Shown: in pieces, positions 36,622 through 44,778 of the stretch
Numbering within the stretch: the stretch's first letter is position 1
Layout of the letters: every line of letters starts with the position of its first letter
NCBI RefSeq assembly: GCF_018130465.1
Contig: NZ_JAFCKJ010000003.1
Span: 248,001 to 312,000 of the forward strand
Length of the DNA: 64,000 nt
Direction: 5' to 3'
Origin: Bradyrhizobium canariense
Lineage (GTDB): Bacteria > Pseudomonadota > Alphaproteobacteria > Rhizobiales > Xanthobacteraceae
Translations under genes and position numbers: made by a program
Notes under the pieces: generated by a model
The model's input: the letters and a program-made list of their open reading frames with translations, nothing else
Database searches by the model: none
Told to the model about the DNA's origin: nothing

Positions 36622-38028
36622 TCAGCGCCCGTCGGGCGTACGCACGCCGGACCAGCTATCGCGGACCTGCTGGTAGTGCACGCTGGGATCGTAGACAGTG
36701 GTCGCAAGGCCGAGCACCTGCGGCGCGAGACGACCGACTGCGTTGAGCACCGAATAGGACGCCACCACGCGGTCATGCTGGGCAGTGACCAGGGCAACGC
36801 GCGCGTTGACCAGGGCCTGCTGCGCGTTGAGCACGTCGAGCGTGGTGCGCTGGCCGGCCTTGGCTTCCTCGCGCACGCCGTTCAGCGCGATCTCGGAAGC
36901 CGCGACCTGCGCCTGCGCAGACTTCACCTGTGCCTTGCCGGCTTCCAACTGGCCCCAGGCCTGCACGACGTTGGCGCGGGTCTGATCGCGGGTGGTTTCG
37001 AGATTCAGACGCTGCTGCGCCAGGTTCTCTTTGGATTGCCGGATCAGCGAATATTCCGCGCCGCCCTGATAGATCGGTATGGAAGCTGTCGCGATGGCGG
37101 ACGCGGTATTCGTTCGGAAGACATTCAGGGTCTGCTGGTACGACGTGCTGACAGCAGCCTGGAGCGAGACCGTCGGCAGCAGCGCGCCTTCGTTGATCTT
37201 GACCTGGAGATAGTTGACGTCGATGCCGAACATCGAAGCCGTGACGTTGGGGTTCTCCACCAGGCTGAGACCGACGGCGGAGGCGAGCGTCGCGGGCAGG
37301 AAACGATCGACCGGCGAGCCCGGGGCAAGATTCGTCGGCTCGTTGCCGATGATCCGGCGGAAGTTCGCGCGCGTCGTCGTGAGATTCGATTCGGCGGTCA
37401 GCGCTTGAGTCTTGCCGGCAGCCAGCTGCGCCTCGGATTGCGCCACGTCGGTGCGCGTGACTTCGCCGACATTGAAGCGATCGCGCGTTTGCTTGAGCGT
37501 CTGTTCGAGCACGCGCACGTTGCTGCGCTGAACTTCGAGGGTGGCGGCGTCACGAAGATAATCCATGTAGCTCGTGGCAGCCTGCAGCAGGACCGTCTGC
37601 TCGAGCACGCGCAACGCCTCGCGCGACCCCGAGACCTGGCTCTCCGCCGCGCGCGTCCTGTTGGCGGTCTGATTGCCATTGTAGAGCGTCTGGTTGACGG
37701 TCAGGCTGGCGCTGTTGGGCTGAAGCGGCAGCGTGGAAAGGGGGTTGTTGCCATGGATCGTTGCGCCCTTCTGCGTCGCCTGGATATCCTGATATTGATA
37801 ACCGGTGCCGAGGGTCACATTGACCTTGGGGCGGTAGCCCGACAGCGCCTGCGGCACGTTCTCGTCGGTCGAGCGCGCCTGGGCGCGTTGCGCGTTCAGC
37901 TGAGGATTGTTCTGATAGGCGCGCACCAGCGCAGCCTCGATCGTATCCGCCAAGGCAGGCGTCGGCCCGGCAAGCGCGAGCAACAGGACCGAAACCGCAG
38001 CTCCGGTGAAGAGCTTCACCCCATGCAT
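36622..38028 (-). CDS. tolC: TolC-family outer-membrane channel protein
   Basis: 468 residues. Signal peptide (MHGVKLFTGAAVSVLLLALA, then GPTPALA) and two homologous outer-membrane efflux repeats; 'TIEAALVRAYQNNPQLNAQRAQARSTDENVPQALSGYRPKVNVTLGTGY' is the usual start of the first. The second repeat ends in 'LNAQQALVNARVALVTAQHDRVVASYSVLNAVGRL', the canonical TolC close. It forms a trimeric channel for type I secretion and drug efflux. It follows the pcm-type gene on the same strand. ATG 38028 is directly in front of the signal peptide, with GGAA as a weak Shine-Dalgarno. Confidence 0.94.
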   Translation of the reverse strand: MHGVKLFTGAAVSVLLLALAGPTPALADTIEAALVRAYQNNPQLNAQRAQARSTDENVPQALSGYRPKVNVTLGTGYQYQDIQATQKGATIHGNNPLSTLPLQPNSASLTVNQTLYNGNQTANRTRAAESQVSGSREALRVLEQTVLLQAATSYMDYLRDAATLEVQRSNVRVLEQTLKQTRDRFNVGEVTRTDVAQSEAQLAAGKTQALTAESNLTTTRANFRRIIGNEPTNLAPGSPVDRFLPATLASAVGLSLVENPNVTASMFGIDVNYLQVKINEGALLPTVSLQAAVSTSYQQTLNVFRTNTASAIATASIPIYQGGAEYSLIRQSKENLAQQRLNLETTRDQTRANVVQAWGQLEAGKAQVKSAQAQVAASEIALNGVREEAKAGQRTTLDVLNAQQALVNARVALVTAQHDRVVASYSVLNAVGRLAPQVLGLATTVYDPSVHYQQVRDSWSGVRTPDGR

Positions 38029-38052
38029 CCAAAAATTCCGTTCATTCTAACG

Positions 38053-38076
38053 CCCGGCTCGTGCCCGCGAGCCGGG
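38053..38076 (-). promoter_or_regulatory. Hairpin before tolC
   Basis: CCCGGCTCG pairs perfectly with CGAGCCGGG around a six-base loop, 24 bases ahead of the tolC ATG on its transcript. It could end the pcm transcript or affect tolC translation; no U-run is present. Confidence 0.5.
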
Positions 38077-38243
38077 TTACCGTCTACGAGTGGAGTCGCT
38101 GCCCCTCCGCAACATAGGACGCGGTCAAGCGCGACGGAACTACCTCAGGGTCGTTCGCAGTGGAAACTCTTTACGTGCAGCATCCCGGCCACACTTCTGA
38201 TTCAGAACGGGATTTTAACAGGCCAAAGCCGTCAATCGGGCCT

Positions 38244-38906
38244 TCAGAAGACGAAGGCGGCGGCCCGTTCCAGCCCGGGAAGGACCGGGGCCGCGGCATC
38301 GAACAGTGCCCGATGGCCGAATTCGCCGTGGGTATGGGTCACGATCATGGCCCGCGGCGGCCTTGATTCGGCTGAGACCCCCACCAGGCGCCCACCCTCC
38401 TTGAGCTGCCCGAGCAGCCCTGCCGGCGTCACCTCGGTGGCGCCGTTGAGGACGATCACATCATAGGGACCAGCGGCGGCATCACCCTCGGTGCAGGCTG
38501 CGGCCTTGCAGGTCACGTTGGCAAGCCCGAGGGCGGCGAAGGCGTCCTTGGCCTTCGCGGCCAAGGCCGAATCGCATTCCGTCGCGGTGACCTGGCGCGC
38601 GAGCTTGGCGGTCAGCGCAGCGAGATAGCCCGTGGCGCAGCCGACGACCAGGACGTTGTCACCCTCGCCGATTTCGGCGGCCTGGAGCAGCTTGCCGGTC
38701 AGCTGCGGCTTGATCAGGAAGCGCTTGGCGCCGCCCTCGCTGACGTCGAGATCGAGGTCGAGATACGCCAACGCCTGCCGGCTGGCCGGCACGAAGGCCT
38801 CGCGCGGAACCATGAGCATGGCGTCGAGAACACGACGGTCGGTGACGTCACTGGTGCGCACCTGGCCATCGACCATTTTTAGGCGCGCCGTCGAGAAAAC
38901 GGACAT
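38244..38906 (-). CDS. Protein-L-isoaspartate O-methyltransferase family protein
   Basis: 220 residues. 'MVDGQVRTSDVTDRRVLDAMLMVPREAFVP' and the SAM-binding 'NVLVVGCATGYLAALTAKLARQVTATE' fit the PIMT fold. In true PIMT the first SAM motif is GxGSGY; here it is GCATGY, a common variant in the copy next to tolC in Rhizobiales. The enzyme class methylates isoaspartyl residues in damaged proteins; the altered motif leaves the substrate uncertain. ATG 38906 has AGGG about eight bases upstream and was chosen over a TTG five codons earlier. Confidence 0.88.
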   Translation of the reverse strand: MSVFSTARLKMVDGQVRTSDVTDRRVLDAMLMVPREAFVPASRQALAYLDLDLDVSEGGAKRFLIKPQLTGKLLQAAEIGEGDNVLVVGCATGYLAALTAKLARQVTATECDSALAAKAKDAFAALGLANVTCKAAACTEGDAAAGPYDVIVLNGATEVTPAGLLGQLKEGGRLVGVSAESRPPRAMIVTHTHGEFGHRALFDAAAPVLPGLERAAAFVF

Positions 38907-39040
38907 TTGCGGACCCTGCAAGGCGGACGATGCCGCGGACGAAAGTTAGCGGCATCTTTGGAACAGGCCCTGCGAAAACGCAACATGGCTTTGGCCCGCG
39001 AACCGGGGCCTTCCGCAACTCGCAATGTCGAGGGCGAGGC

Positions 39041-39220
39041 CTATTCGATCGTGACCGCGAGGCGGCCGATTAGTGCGGCGACTTCATCCAGCCGTGCCGA
39101 ATCGTGTGTCTCGACCGCACGCGCCAGACAGGCGAGGCATTCATCGTCACTGAGTTCGGGGACGTCTGCCGGTAGAATCGAGGGAGCCATTTCGAAACGG
39201 TCGACCTGGACGTCTGGCAT
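39041..39220 (-). CDS. 59-residue hypothetical protein
   Basis: MPDVQVDRFEMAPSILPADV followed by PELSDDECLACLARAVETHDSARLDEVAALIGRLAVTIE. It is acidic and mostly helical, with two Cys in CLAC, and no signal or membrane segment. ATG 39220 has ACGGAG nine bases upstream; an in-frame upstream extension is Arg-rich and unlikely. I do not recognise the family. It is a lone small gene between pcm and tRNA-Asn. Confidence 0.6.
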   Translation of the reverse strand: MPDVQVDRFEMAPSILPADVPELSDDECLACLARAVETHDSARLDEVAALIGRLAVTIE

Positions 39221-39432
39221 GGGAATCAGCTCCGTAAAAATCCGGCGCCGGCGAAGCTCGATTCGAATTGAGTCGATTTGGCGCCGCCCCCGTGGCGCGT
39301 CCGTGCCATTGCACACGTCTGGTTGAACGTGATTCCACGCGGAGATCGAGCAAGCGGCGTTCGGGGATCACCGCAACGAGATAGCGCATCACGCGAAGGC
39401 GCGACAGCAACTCATTGAATTTGCGATGGAAT

Positions 39433-39507
39433 TGGCTCCCCGGGCTGGATTCGAACCAGCGACCATCCGATTAACAGTCGGATGCTCTACCGCTGAGCTA
39501 CCGAGGA
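39433..39507 (-). tRNA. tRNA-Asn (GUU)
   Basis: The minus strand reads TCCTCGGTAGCTCAGCGGTA at the 5' end, with anticodon loop CTGTTAA (GTT) and T arm CTGGTTCGAATCCAG. The acceptor TCCTCGG pairs with CCGGGGA (one G-U), discriminator G, and CCA is encoded. All four arms fold. Confidence 0.97.
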
Positions 39508-39641
39508 AAAGGGCGAACTCGTCGTTCGCGCGCGGCTGCGTATAACAAAGCCGCTTGCGCTTGCAAAGGACGAATTCGCTATCTTGCACATTGCAGCAAG
39601 GAAGGGCGCGCGGCCCCTCCTCCGCCTGACCTCAGGTTAGC

Positions 39642-40010
39642 CTACTCGGCGACGAACGAAGTGGTCTTGGTGCCGGAATCGTAGCGTAGCCGCAGCGCGG
39701 TGAACTTGCAGAGGTTGACATTCTTCCAGAGCACGGTCTCGTCATAGTTCTGCCAGTCGACGCGGATGTTCCAGACGCACCCGTCGTCGTCATCGTCGAA
39801 CTCGACATAGGTGCTCGCCTGGTTCTGCAAAACCTTGTCGAGCTCGTTGTCCCATTCGTCCATGCCATCGTCCGGGGCGTTGAAGCCCAGAAATTTGATG
39901 GCATAGCCGGTCTCGTTGACGACGGTGACGTTGCGGGCGTCGGCCGCGAACGACGGCGCGGCGGTGATCGACAGACCGATCGCAATCAGTGCAGACAGAA
40001 AAAACTTCAT
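39642..40010 (-). CDS. Small secreted hypothetical protein
   Basis: 122 residues with a clear signal peptide (MKFFLSALIAIGLSITAAPS, then FAADARN). The mature ~100 residues start 'NVTVVNETGYAIKFLGFNAPDDGMDEWDNEL' and include an acidic cluster 'EFDDDDDGCVWNIRVDW'; two Cys (GCVW, NLCKF) may form a disulfide. The pattern 'VTVVNETG..I..L' followed by aromatic strands resembles small beta-sandwich periplasmic proteins with 'vN.TG..I' starts, function unknown. ATG 40010 immediately precedes the signal peptide. Single gene. Confidence 0.75.
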   Translation of the reverse strand: MKFFLSALIAIGLSITAAPSFAADARNVTVVNETGYAIKFLGFNAPDDGMDEWDNELDKVLQNQASTYVEFDDDDDGCVWNIRVDWQNYDETVLWKNVNLCKFTALRLRYDSGTKTTSFVAE

Positions 40011-40224
40011 TTGAAATTCCCCCGATCGAAACAGGCTTTCGGCGCCTGACGTCGATCCGCGCCGGCGCAGCGGCAACCAATGAAGTTGCCTAGAAGGATT
40101 CGTCCGGGGCGCAATCGAAAGGTTCAAGACGCGATCGATCCGCGCTCCGGCTCGTTGCGCGACGCGAGACGCGCAACAAGCCAGTTCTTATCGATTCGAA
40201 TTCTCCGCAGCAATGAACCGGCAT

Positions 40225-41919
40225 TCATAGATCGGCGGAGTTTGTTGTCTCCGGCACGGGCGCCGGCACCGCCGCACCGTTGCTCTTTCCGGCAACCGCG
40301 TTGACCAACGTCTTCACGGGATCGTCGCCGGGCGCAAAGCCGCCCTGGCGCAGGATCTCGTCGATCATCGGACGCAGCGCATGCACCTTGAGCAGCTCGC
40401 CGGCAAGGCCTTCGCCGAAGCCGACATTGCCTCCCCCCGCACCATTGCCGCCGAACGCACCGCCGGTGTGGAGGATGCGGACGTCCTTCAAGTTCGCGAT
40501 AGGTTTGACCATCTCGGCCAGCGCCGAGGGCATGATCTCGATCCGCTTCTTGGCGATCTCGAAGTCGATGACGTTGCTGCCGAGCTTGTTCTGCGCCTCG
40601 TTCTTCATGGTGATGACGGCAGCTTCGGCCTCACCGATATTCCTGACGCCGACAGCCTTGATCTTGTTGGACTCGGCTTCGGCGGTGGCCAGTGTCTTGA
40701 CGGCCTCGGCGCGATCGAGGGAGGCCTTCTTCTCGGCCTCGGCCGCGACGATCACCTCGGTCGACTTTCGCTCGGCCTCGGTGCGGGCCGCGAGCACCTG
40801 GGTGAGACGGGCACGATCGGCAACTTCGACGGCGCGCGCGGTCACGACTTTTTCTTCCGCGGAGACGGCGACCGCTTCGGCCGTCTTGGCTTCGGTCACG
40901 GCTTCCGAGGTCTGCTTGCTCTTGGACGCGATCTGGATCTCGTTCTCCTGGGTGGCGATCTGGATCTCGCGCTGCGCGTCGGTCTTGCGCTTGTTGATCG
41001 CCAGATCGGATTCAATCACCGCGGTTTCCTTCACCTGCTTGGCGCCCGCCTCCTTCTCGGCGACCGCGCGGTCGGTATCGATGCGGGCATTCTCCTCGGT
41101 CAACCGCGCGGTTTGCGTCGCAGTTGCGACCTCGGCGCGGGTGCTCGCGGTCTTGTTGGCGATGTCGCGCTCCTGCGACAGCTCGGCCTCCTTCTTGGTC
41201 CGCTCGATCGTCAGGGTCTGCTGCCGCGCCTCAAGGTCCTTTTGTGCGATCGCCACTTCGTTGTCGCGCACGATGGCGTTGCGGTCGCGGCGGCGGGTCT
41301 CGGTGACCGTCTTCAATTGGGTCAGGCCTTCGGCGTCAAAGAAGTTTTCCGGATTGAAGAATTTGACGTCAGTCTGGTCGAGTTTTGTCAATGACACCGA
41401 TTCCAGTTCGAGCCCGTTCGACTTGACGTCGGACTCGACCGTTGCCTGCACGTGCTTGACGAAATCACTGCGCTTTTCCTGCAGCTCCAGGATGGACATG
41501 GTCGCCGCCACCGAACGCAGGCCGTCGACGAATTTCGCTTCGACCTGGTTACGCAGCGCTTCGGCATCGTTGGTCAGCGCGCCCAGCGTCTGGCTCGCCA
41601 GCGCGATGCTCTCGTCGTCGGGGCGAACGCGCACGTAGAATTCGGCGACGATGTCGACGCGCAGCCGGTCCCTGGTGATCAGGGATTCCCGCTCCTTGCG
41701 CTCGACTGTCAGCCGCAGCGTCTTCAGATTGACGCTGGCATAGGAGTGGAAGATCGGCAGGATCATGGCGCCGCCGTCGAGCACGACCTTCTTGCCGCCG
41801 AGGCCGGTGCGCACGAAGGCCTCGTCGCGGGTGGCGCGCTTGTAGAGGATGGTGAAGACGATCCCGAGGACGACGATCAGCGCGACGCCGATCATGGCCG
41901 GGACTGCGATGTCGAACAT
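40225..41919 (-). CDS. Flotillin-like SPFH protein (YqiK type)
   Basis: 564 residues. One N-terminal helix (AVPAMIGVALIVVLGIVFTI, residues ~4-25), an SPFH domain ('VVLDGGAMILPIFHSYASVNLKTLRLTVERKE' to 'SNGLELESVSLTKLDQTDVKFFNPENFFDAEG') and a very long Ala/Glu/Lys coiled coil (residues ~210-430), then a Gly-rich tail. Flotillins of this type oligomerise on the inner membrane and help organise lipid domains. ATG 41919 has GGAG six bases upstream. It is the last gene of a three-gene unit with the YqiJ-like and PspA-like genes, the partners known from E. coli yqiJK-type loci. Confidence 0.92.
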   Translation of the reverse strand: MFDIAVPAMIGVALIVVLGIVFTILYKRATRDEAFVRTGLGGKKVVLDGGAMILPIFHSYASVNLKTLRLTVERKERESLITRDRLRVDIVAEFYVRVRPDDESIALASQTLGALTNDAEALRNQVEAKFVDGLRSVAATMSILELQEKRSDFVKHVQATVESDVKSNGLELESVSLTKLDQTDVKFFNPENFFDAEGLTQLKTVTETRRRDRNAIVRDNEVAIAQKDLEARQQTLTIERTKKEAELSQERDIANKTASTRAEVATATQTARLTEENARIDTDRAVAEKEAGAKQVKETAVIESDLAINKRKTDAQREIQIATQENEIQIASKSKQTSEAVTEAKTAEAVAVSAEEKVVTARAVEVADRARLTQVLAARTEAERKSTEVIVAAEAEKKASLDRAEAVKTLATAEAESNKIKAVGVRNIGEAEAAVITMKNEAQNKLGSNVIDFEIAKKRIEIMPSALAEMVKPIANLKDVRILHTGGAFGGNGAGGGNVGFGEGLAGELLKVHALRPMIDEILRQGGFAPGDDPVKTLVNAVAGKSNGAAVPAPVPETTNSADL

Positions 41920-41942
41920 GATGTTCTCCAATAAATGACTGG

Positions 41943-42602
41943 CTAGCTGCTTAGAGGTGGCTTGGACGGTTTGAGTTCATCGTCGGCCTTCACCGCTACG
42001 AAGCGGGTGCCGGCGCGATCGACCAGCAGAACCATAGTTCCCTGCTCCAGGGGCGATGATGACGGTGCGGCGACCGCCCAGACGAAATGGCGGTTGCCGT
42101 GAATGTCGGCGACGCTGACGCGGCCGGGCGGCCCCTGGTCGAGCGGGCCAATGACGACCTCGCCGACGCGGCCGACGAGATCGCCGAGCCCGACGGCGTA
42201 GCTTTCATCCTTGGGGATGACCCGTGCGATGCCCCTGCTTGCGACGCGGACCAGTGGAACCGAGACTATGACCGCCCCGACCGAGGCGAGCGTCGCCGGC
42301 AAGGGGCCGGCCACCATCCGCGCGACGTCCTGGATCAGGAAGCCGGTGATGGAGAAGGCACCGAGCAGCAACAGCAGGAAGATCAGTAGCGGCACGCCGC
42401 CGACATTGATCCAGGAGATGGCGTTGAGGACGCCATTGTCGCTGGGATGACCGAAATCGATGGTGGTGCCGAGCATTTCGCTCAAGGAGGCCCCGACCAG
42501 CATCGAGACCACTTCGATCGAGCCGACAATGAGGATCATGGCCGCCGCGATCGCGAACGGCCTGACCTCGGGCGACATGACGTGTTCGAGCAGTGCGCTC
42601 AT
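41943..42602 (-). CDS. YqiJ/DUF1449-family membrane protein
   Basis: 219 residues with three to four membrane helices near residues 15-40, 63-90 and 100-120, then a soluble OB-fold-like C-terminal domain ('GLGDLVGRVGEVVIGPLDQGPPGRVSVADIHGNRHFVWAVA'), as in YqiJ/NfeD-related proteins that act beside flotillins. It starts ten bases after the pspA-like stop and ends 23 bases before the flotillin start, so all three are one transcript. The function is probably assembly or anchoring of the flotillin in the membrane. Confidence 0.88.
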   Translation of the reverse strand: MSALLEHVMSPEVRPFAIAAAMILIVGSIEVVSMLVGASLSEMLGTTIDFGHPSDNGVLNAISWINVGGVPLLIFLLLLLGAFSITGFLIQDVARMVAGPLPATLASVGAVIVSVPLVRVASRGIARVIPKDESYAVGLGDLVGRVGEVVIGPLDQGPPGRVSVADIHGNRHFVWAVAAPSSSPLEQGTMVLLVDRAGTRFVAVKADDELKPSKPPLSS

Positions 42603-42612
42603 GACACAGGAC

Positions 42613-43767
42613 TCAGGAGCGCGACTTCAACCGCGCCAGCCTCGCTGCAATCTCCTTGTCGCGATGCAACGTGCTGAGCTCGTCGATGTCGCTCGAGAAC
42701 GGGATCGATGCCGGAACGCCGGTGGCGCGCGCCACCGCCCTGCTCGCACGAAGCGCCTTCGCCGCCGTCGAGGTGCCGCCGGGCTTCCGCGGTGACGTCG
42801 AGGCCTGGTGACTTGCGGCCGCCTCGCTCTTTTCCAGGTCGGCCCGGCGCAGTTCGGCATCCTGGAGCGCCGAGAGTACGGCACGCAGAGACGTCACGCA
42901 CTGCTCGATCTTCTCGTTGTTCTCGTCGATGGCGCGGGAGAGCACCTCGAACTGGGCCTCCAGATCCATCTGCCGCGCGATGCCGGCGCGGGCGAGATCG
43001 TCGCGGCTATCAGCGATAGCGCCCTCGATCTTGGGAGCGAGATCGGTCATCTCGCGCTCGATCTCGGTGCGGCGCGCGTTGAGGCGATATTCCTCGGCGC
43101 GCGCAGACGCGAGCGCATCGCGCGCCTCGGCCTCGGCGCGCTCGATTTCGCGGATGGCCTGTCCGACTACCCCAAGCTTGTTCTTGCCCTCCGCCTGCTC
43201 GATCGCGTCGTAGGCAATCCCGGCGATCAGGCGCCCGACCCGCGACAGGAAGTTCTCGGGAGCGGCAGCGATGGTATCCATGGCGTTCTCCTCCTCTGGC
43301 AGATTGTTCGGCGTGACGCCGTAGTGAACTTCGAAGCCGTCGTCGGTGCGGATCAGGTGCGCGGGCGCGCTCTGCCCCCAGCCCTCGGCATAGCCGGCGT
43401 AGTCGAAGGGCACGCTGAAGCGTCCTTGCACGGTCGCAATCGAAATGGTGGCGGGACCCTTGATCTTGGCGAGCTTGTCGTCGAGCGGCAGGCGGCGGCC
43501 CTTGGCGGCGCGATAGTCGGCGCGGTCGCGCAAGCCCAGCGTCACCAGCCGCGATGGCAGCGCGGTCTGTTTGCGGATCGGCTCATAGGCATGGGCATGG
43601 AGCAGGACGACGTTGGAGCCCACATTATGGCTCCGCGCGACCTCGTCCAGGATCTCCATCATGCGGTCATAGGCCTGGAACGTCGCCTCCAGCGCGGCCC
43701 TGGCGGCCGGGTCAGGGGCAAGCCGGTAACGCAGCGCGGACGGCGCGTTTCGAGACGACAGGCTCAT
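42613..43767 (-). CDS. TnpB-N-terminus-like domain fused to a PspA-like protein
   Basis: 384 residues in two parts. Residues 1-162 ('SALRYRLAPDPAARAALEATFQAYDRMMEILDEVARSHN', 'LLHAHAYEPIRKQTALPSRLVTLGLRDRADY', 'ATISIATVQGRFSVPFDYAGY') have the order and spacing of the N-terminal domain of IS200/IS605 OrfB/TnpB, but no RuvC nuclease part follows. From residue 163 (MDTIAAAPENFLSRVGRLIA) to the end is a 222-residue alpha-helical coiled coil like PspA/IM30, which is normally about 222 residues. AGGAGG lies eight bases before the ATG at 43279-43281, so PspA alone may also be translated. The outer start is ATG 43767 with a weak Shine-Dalgarno. The gene heads the flotillin operon. Fold calls are by eye. 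Confidence 0.7.
   Translation of the reverse strand: MSLSSRNAPSALRYRLAPDPAARAALEATFQAYDRMMEILDEVARSHNVGSNVVLLHAHAYEPIRKQTALPSRLVTLGLRDRADYRAAKGRRLPLDDKLAKIKGPATISIATVQGRFSVPFDYAGYAEGWGQSAPAHLIRTDDGFEVHYGVTPNNLPEEENAMDTIAAAPENFLSRVGRLIAGIAYDAIEQAEGKNKLGVVGQAIREIERAEAEARDALASARAEEYRLNARRTEIEREMTDLAPKIEGAIADSRDDLARAGIARQMDLEAQFEVLSRAIDENNEKIEQCVTSLRAVLSALQDAELRRADLEKSEAAASHQASTSPRKPGGTSTAAKALRASRAVARATGVPASIPFSSDIDELSTLHRDKEIAARLARLKSRS
43279..43302 (-). promoter_or_regulatory. Internal ribosome-binding site and ATG
   Basis: On the minus strand AGAGGAGGAGAACGCC precedes ATG at 43281: AGGAGG with an eight-base spacer, the best Shine-Dalgarno in this operon. It lies exactly at the join between the two parts of the fusion gene and would give a 222-residue PspA-like product. 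Confidence 0.6.
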
Positions 43768-43777
43768 GGAAAGCACT

Positions 43778-43798
43778 AAAGCACCATCTTGGTGCTTT
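43778..43798 (-). promoter_or_regulatory. Perfect inverted repeat ahead of the flotillin operon
   Basis: AAAGCACCA and TGGTGCTTT pair fully around a three-base loop, ten bases upstream of ATG 43767. A further partial copy (AAAGCACT) overlaps the start region. It could be an operator or an RNA hairpin controlling translation of the long form. Confidence 0.5.
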
Positions 43799-44007
43799 CG
43801 GAAGAGGAGGCTTGATCACGTTCCACTGATCCTTGGGCACTCTAAGGGTTAGTCGCTGGCCGCCGGCCGCGCGTTCAAGGCGGGTCCATCACCCCTAGAT
43901 CACCGCCGATCAAGACTTCTTGCACGCGCGGGTTGCAATTTGAGACGAGTTGGAGGGAGCCTTCGACGATCCGGTTGCCGCTCTCTCCACGTCGATATTG
44001 CCTTCGT
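43799..44007. other. Gene-free stretch upstream of the flotillin operon
   Basis: No supported gene. The operon promoter is expected here; I could not identify its elements by eye. Confidence 0.35.
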
Positions 44008-44148
44008 CCCCGTCATCCTGAGGTGCGAGGCGTGCGGTGCAAAGCACCGCGCGGGGAGCCTCGAAGGATGAGCGGCCGCGATGCAGCCGGGCCGTTCACC
44101 CTTCGAGGCCTCCGCTTCGCTCCGGCACCTCAGGATGACGGTGATAGG
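44008..44148. repeat. Palindromic intergenic repeat, type D
   Basis: Bounded by CCGTCATCCTGAGGTGCGAG and its reverse, GCACCTCAGGATGACGG, with inner arms 'GGAGCCTCGAAGGATGAGCGG' and 'CACCCTTCGAGGCCTCCGC'. This is a familiar Bradyrhizobium intergenic element and would form a long hairpin. Confidence 0.8.
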
Positions 44149-44184
44149 CCTTGCGTCATGTGTACGCAGACACACCTTCGCATC

Positions 44185-44762
44185 CTCGCGACGCATCTCG
44201 CCCGAGCTTTGCTTCATCTCATCACCCTCCTCCGTCAGAGGGCGCAGGGAAGACCGGGTGCCGGCCGGGCACCCACGGTCCACTGTGCGAAAGGTGGTTA
44301 CAAAAAGCTGCACAGCGGCATACAGGTGAAGCCCAACAACCGGCCTTCCCTGCGCAGTGGTTTTACGGCTTATGCCGAGTTCTCCCCGGGGAGCGATGCA
44401 CTATTGCCCCCGTCGCCTTGCGGATGGCTGATGCGCGGGCCCGGTCGGGCCGCCCACATCACCACAAGACTTGACGCACAGACCCCGGGCGTCAGGACGA
44501 CACGGTTTTGCCGTACGCTGGTCGCACCGGTCGTGTGCGCGACGCCTTCGCTCACGGTTGCCCGCCCTGCGAAACCTGTCGCGCCGATGTGACTAGCGTC
44601 CACCGCAGCTCATCCCGCGTTTCGTGACGATCGCGATACGCCCCTCTGACAGGGATGAGGTGGCGAAGGAATACGTTAAAGCCGAATTTCGGTAAAGTGG
44701 AATGTTTTTGCAGGCGTAGATTGACCCGTTGTTTGTGTGTTTTGCCCGTCGGGCAACGCAAG
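44185..44762 (+). repeat. Long dispersed repeat, copy 2
   Basis: Matches 24234-24812 in the opposite orientation. Shared landmarks in order are the run TCGCGACGCATCTCGCCCGA, the segment around CTTATGCCGAGTTCTCCCCG, GGGCGTCAGGACGACACGGT, CGCGTTTCGTGACGATCGCG and finally GCCCGTCGGGCAACGCAAGG. The copies differ by scattered substitutions and a few one- to several-base indels. Open frames in it are not conserved between the copies, which argues against a gene. Confidence 0.85.
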
Positions 44763-44778
44763 GGATTGTGGCATCTCG

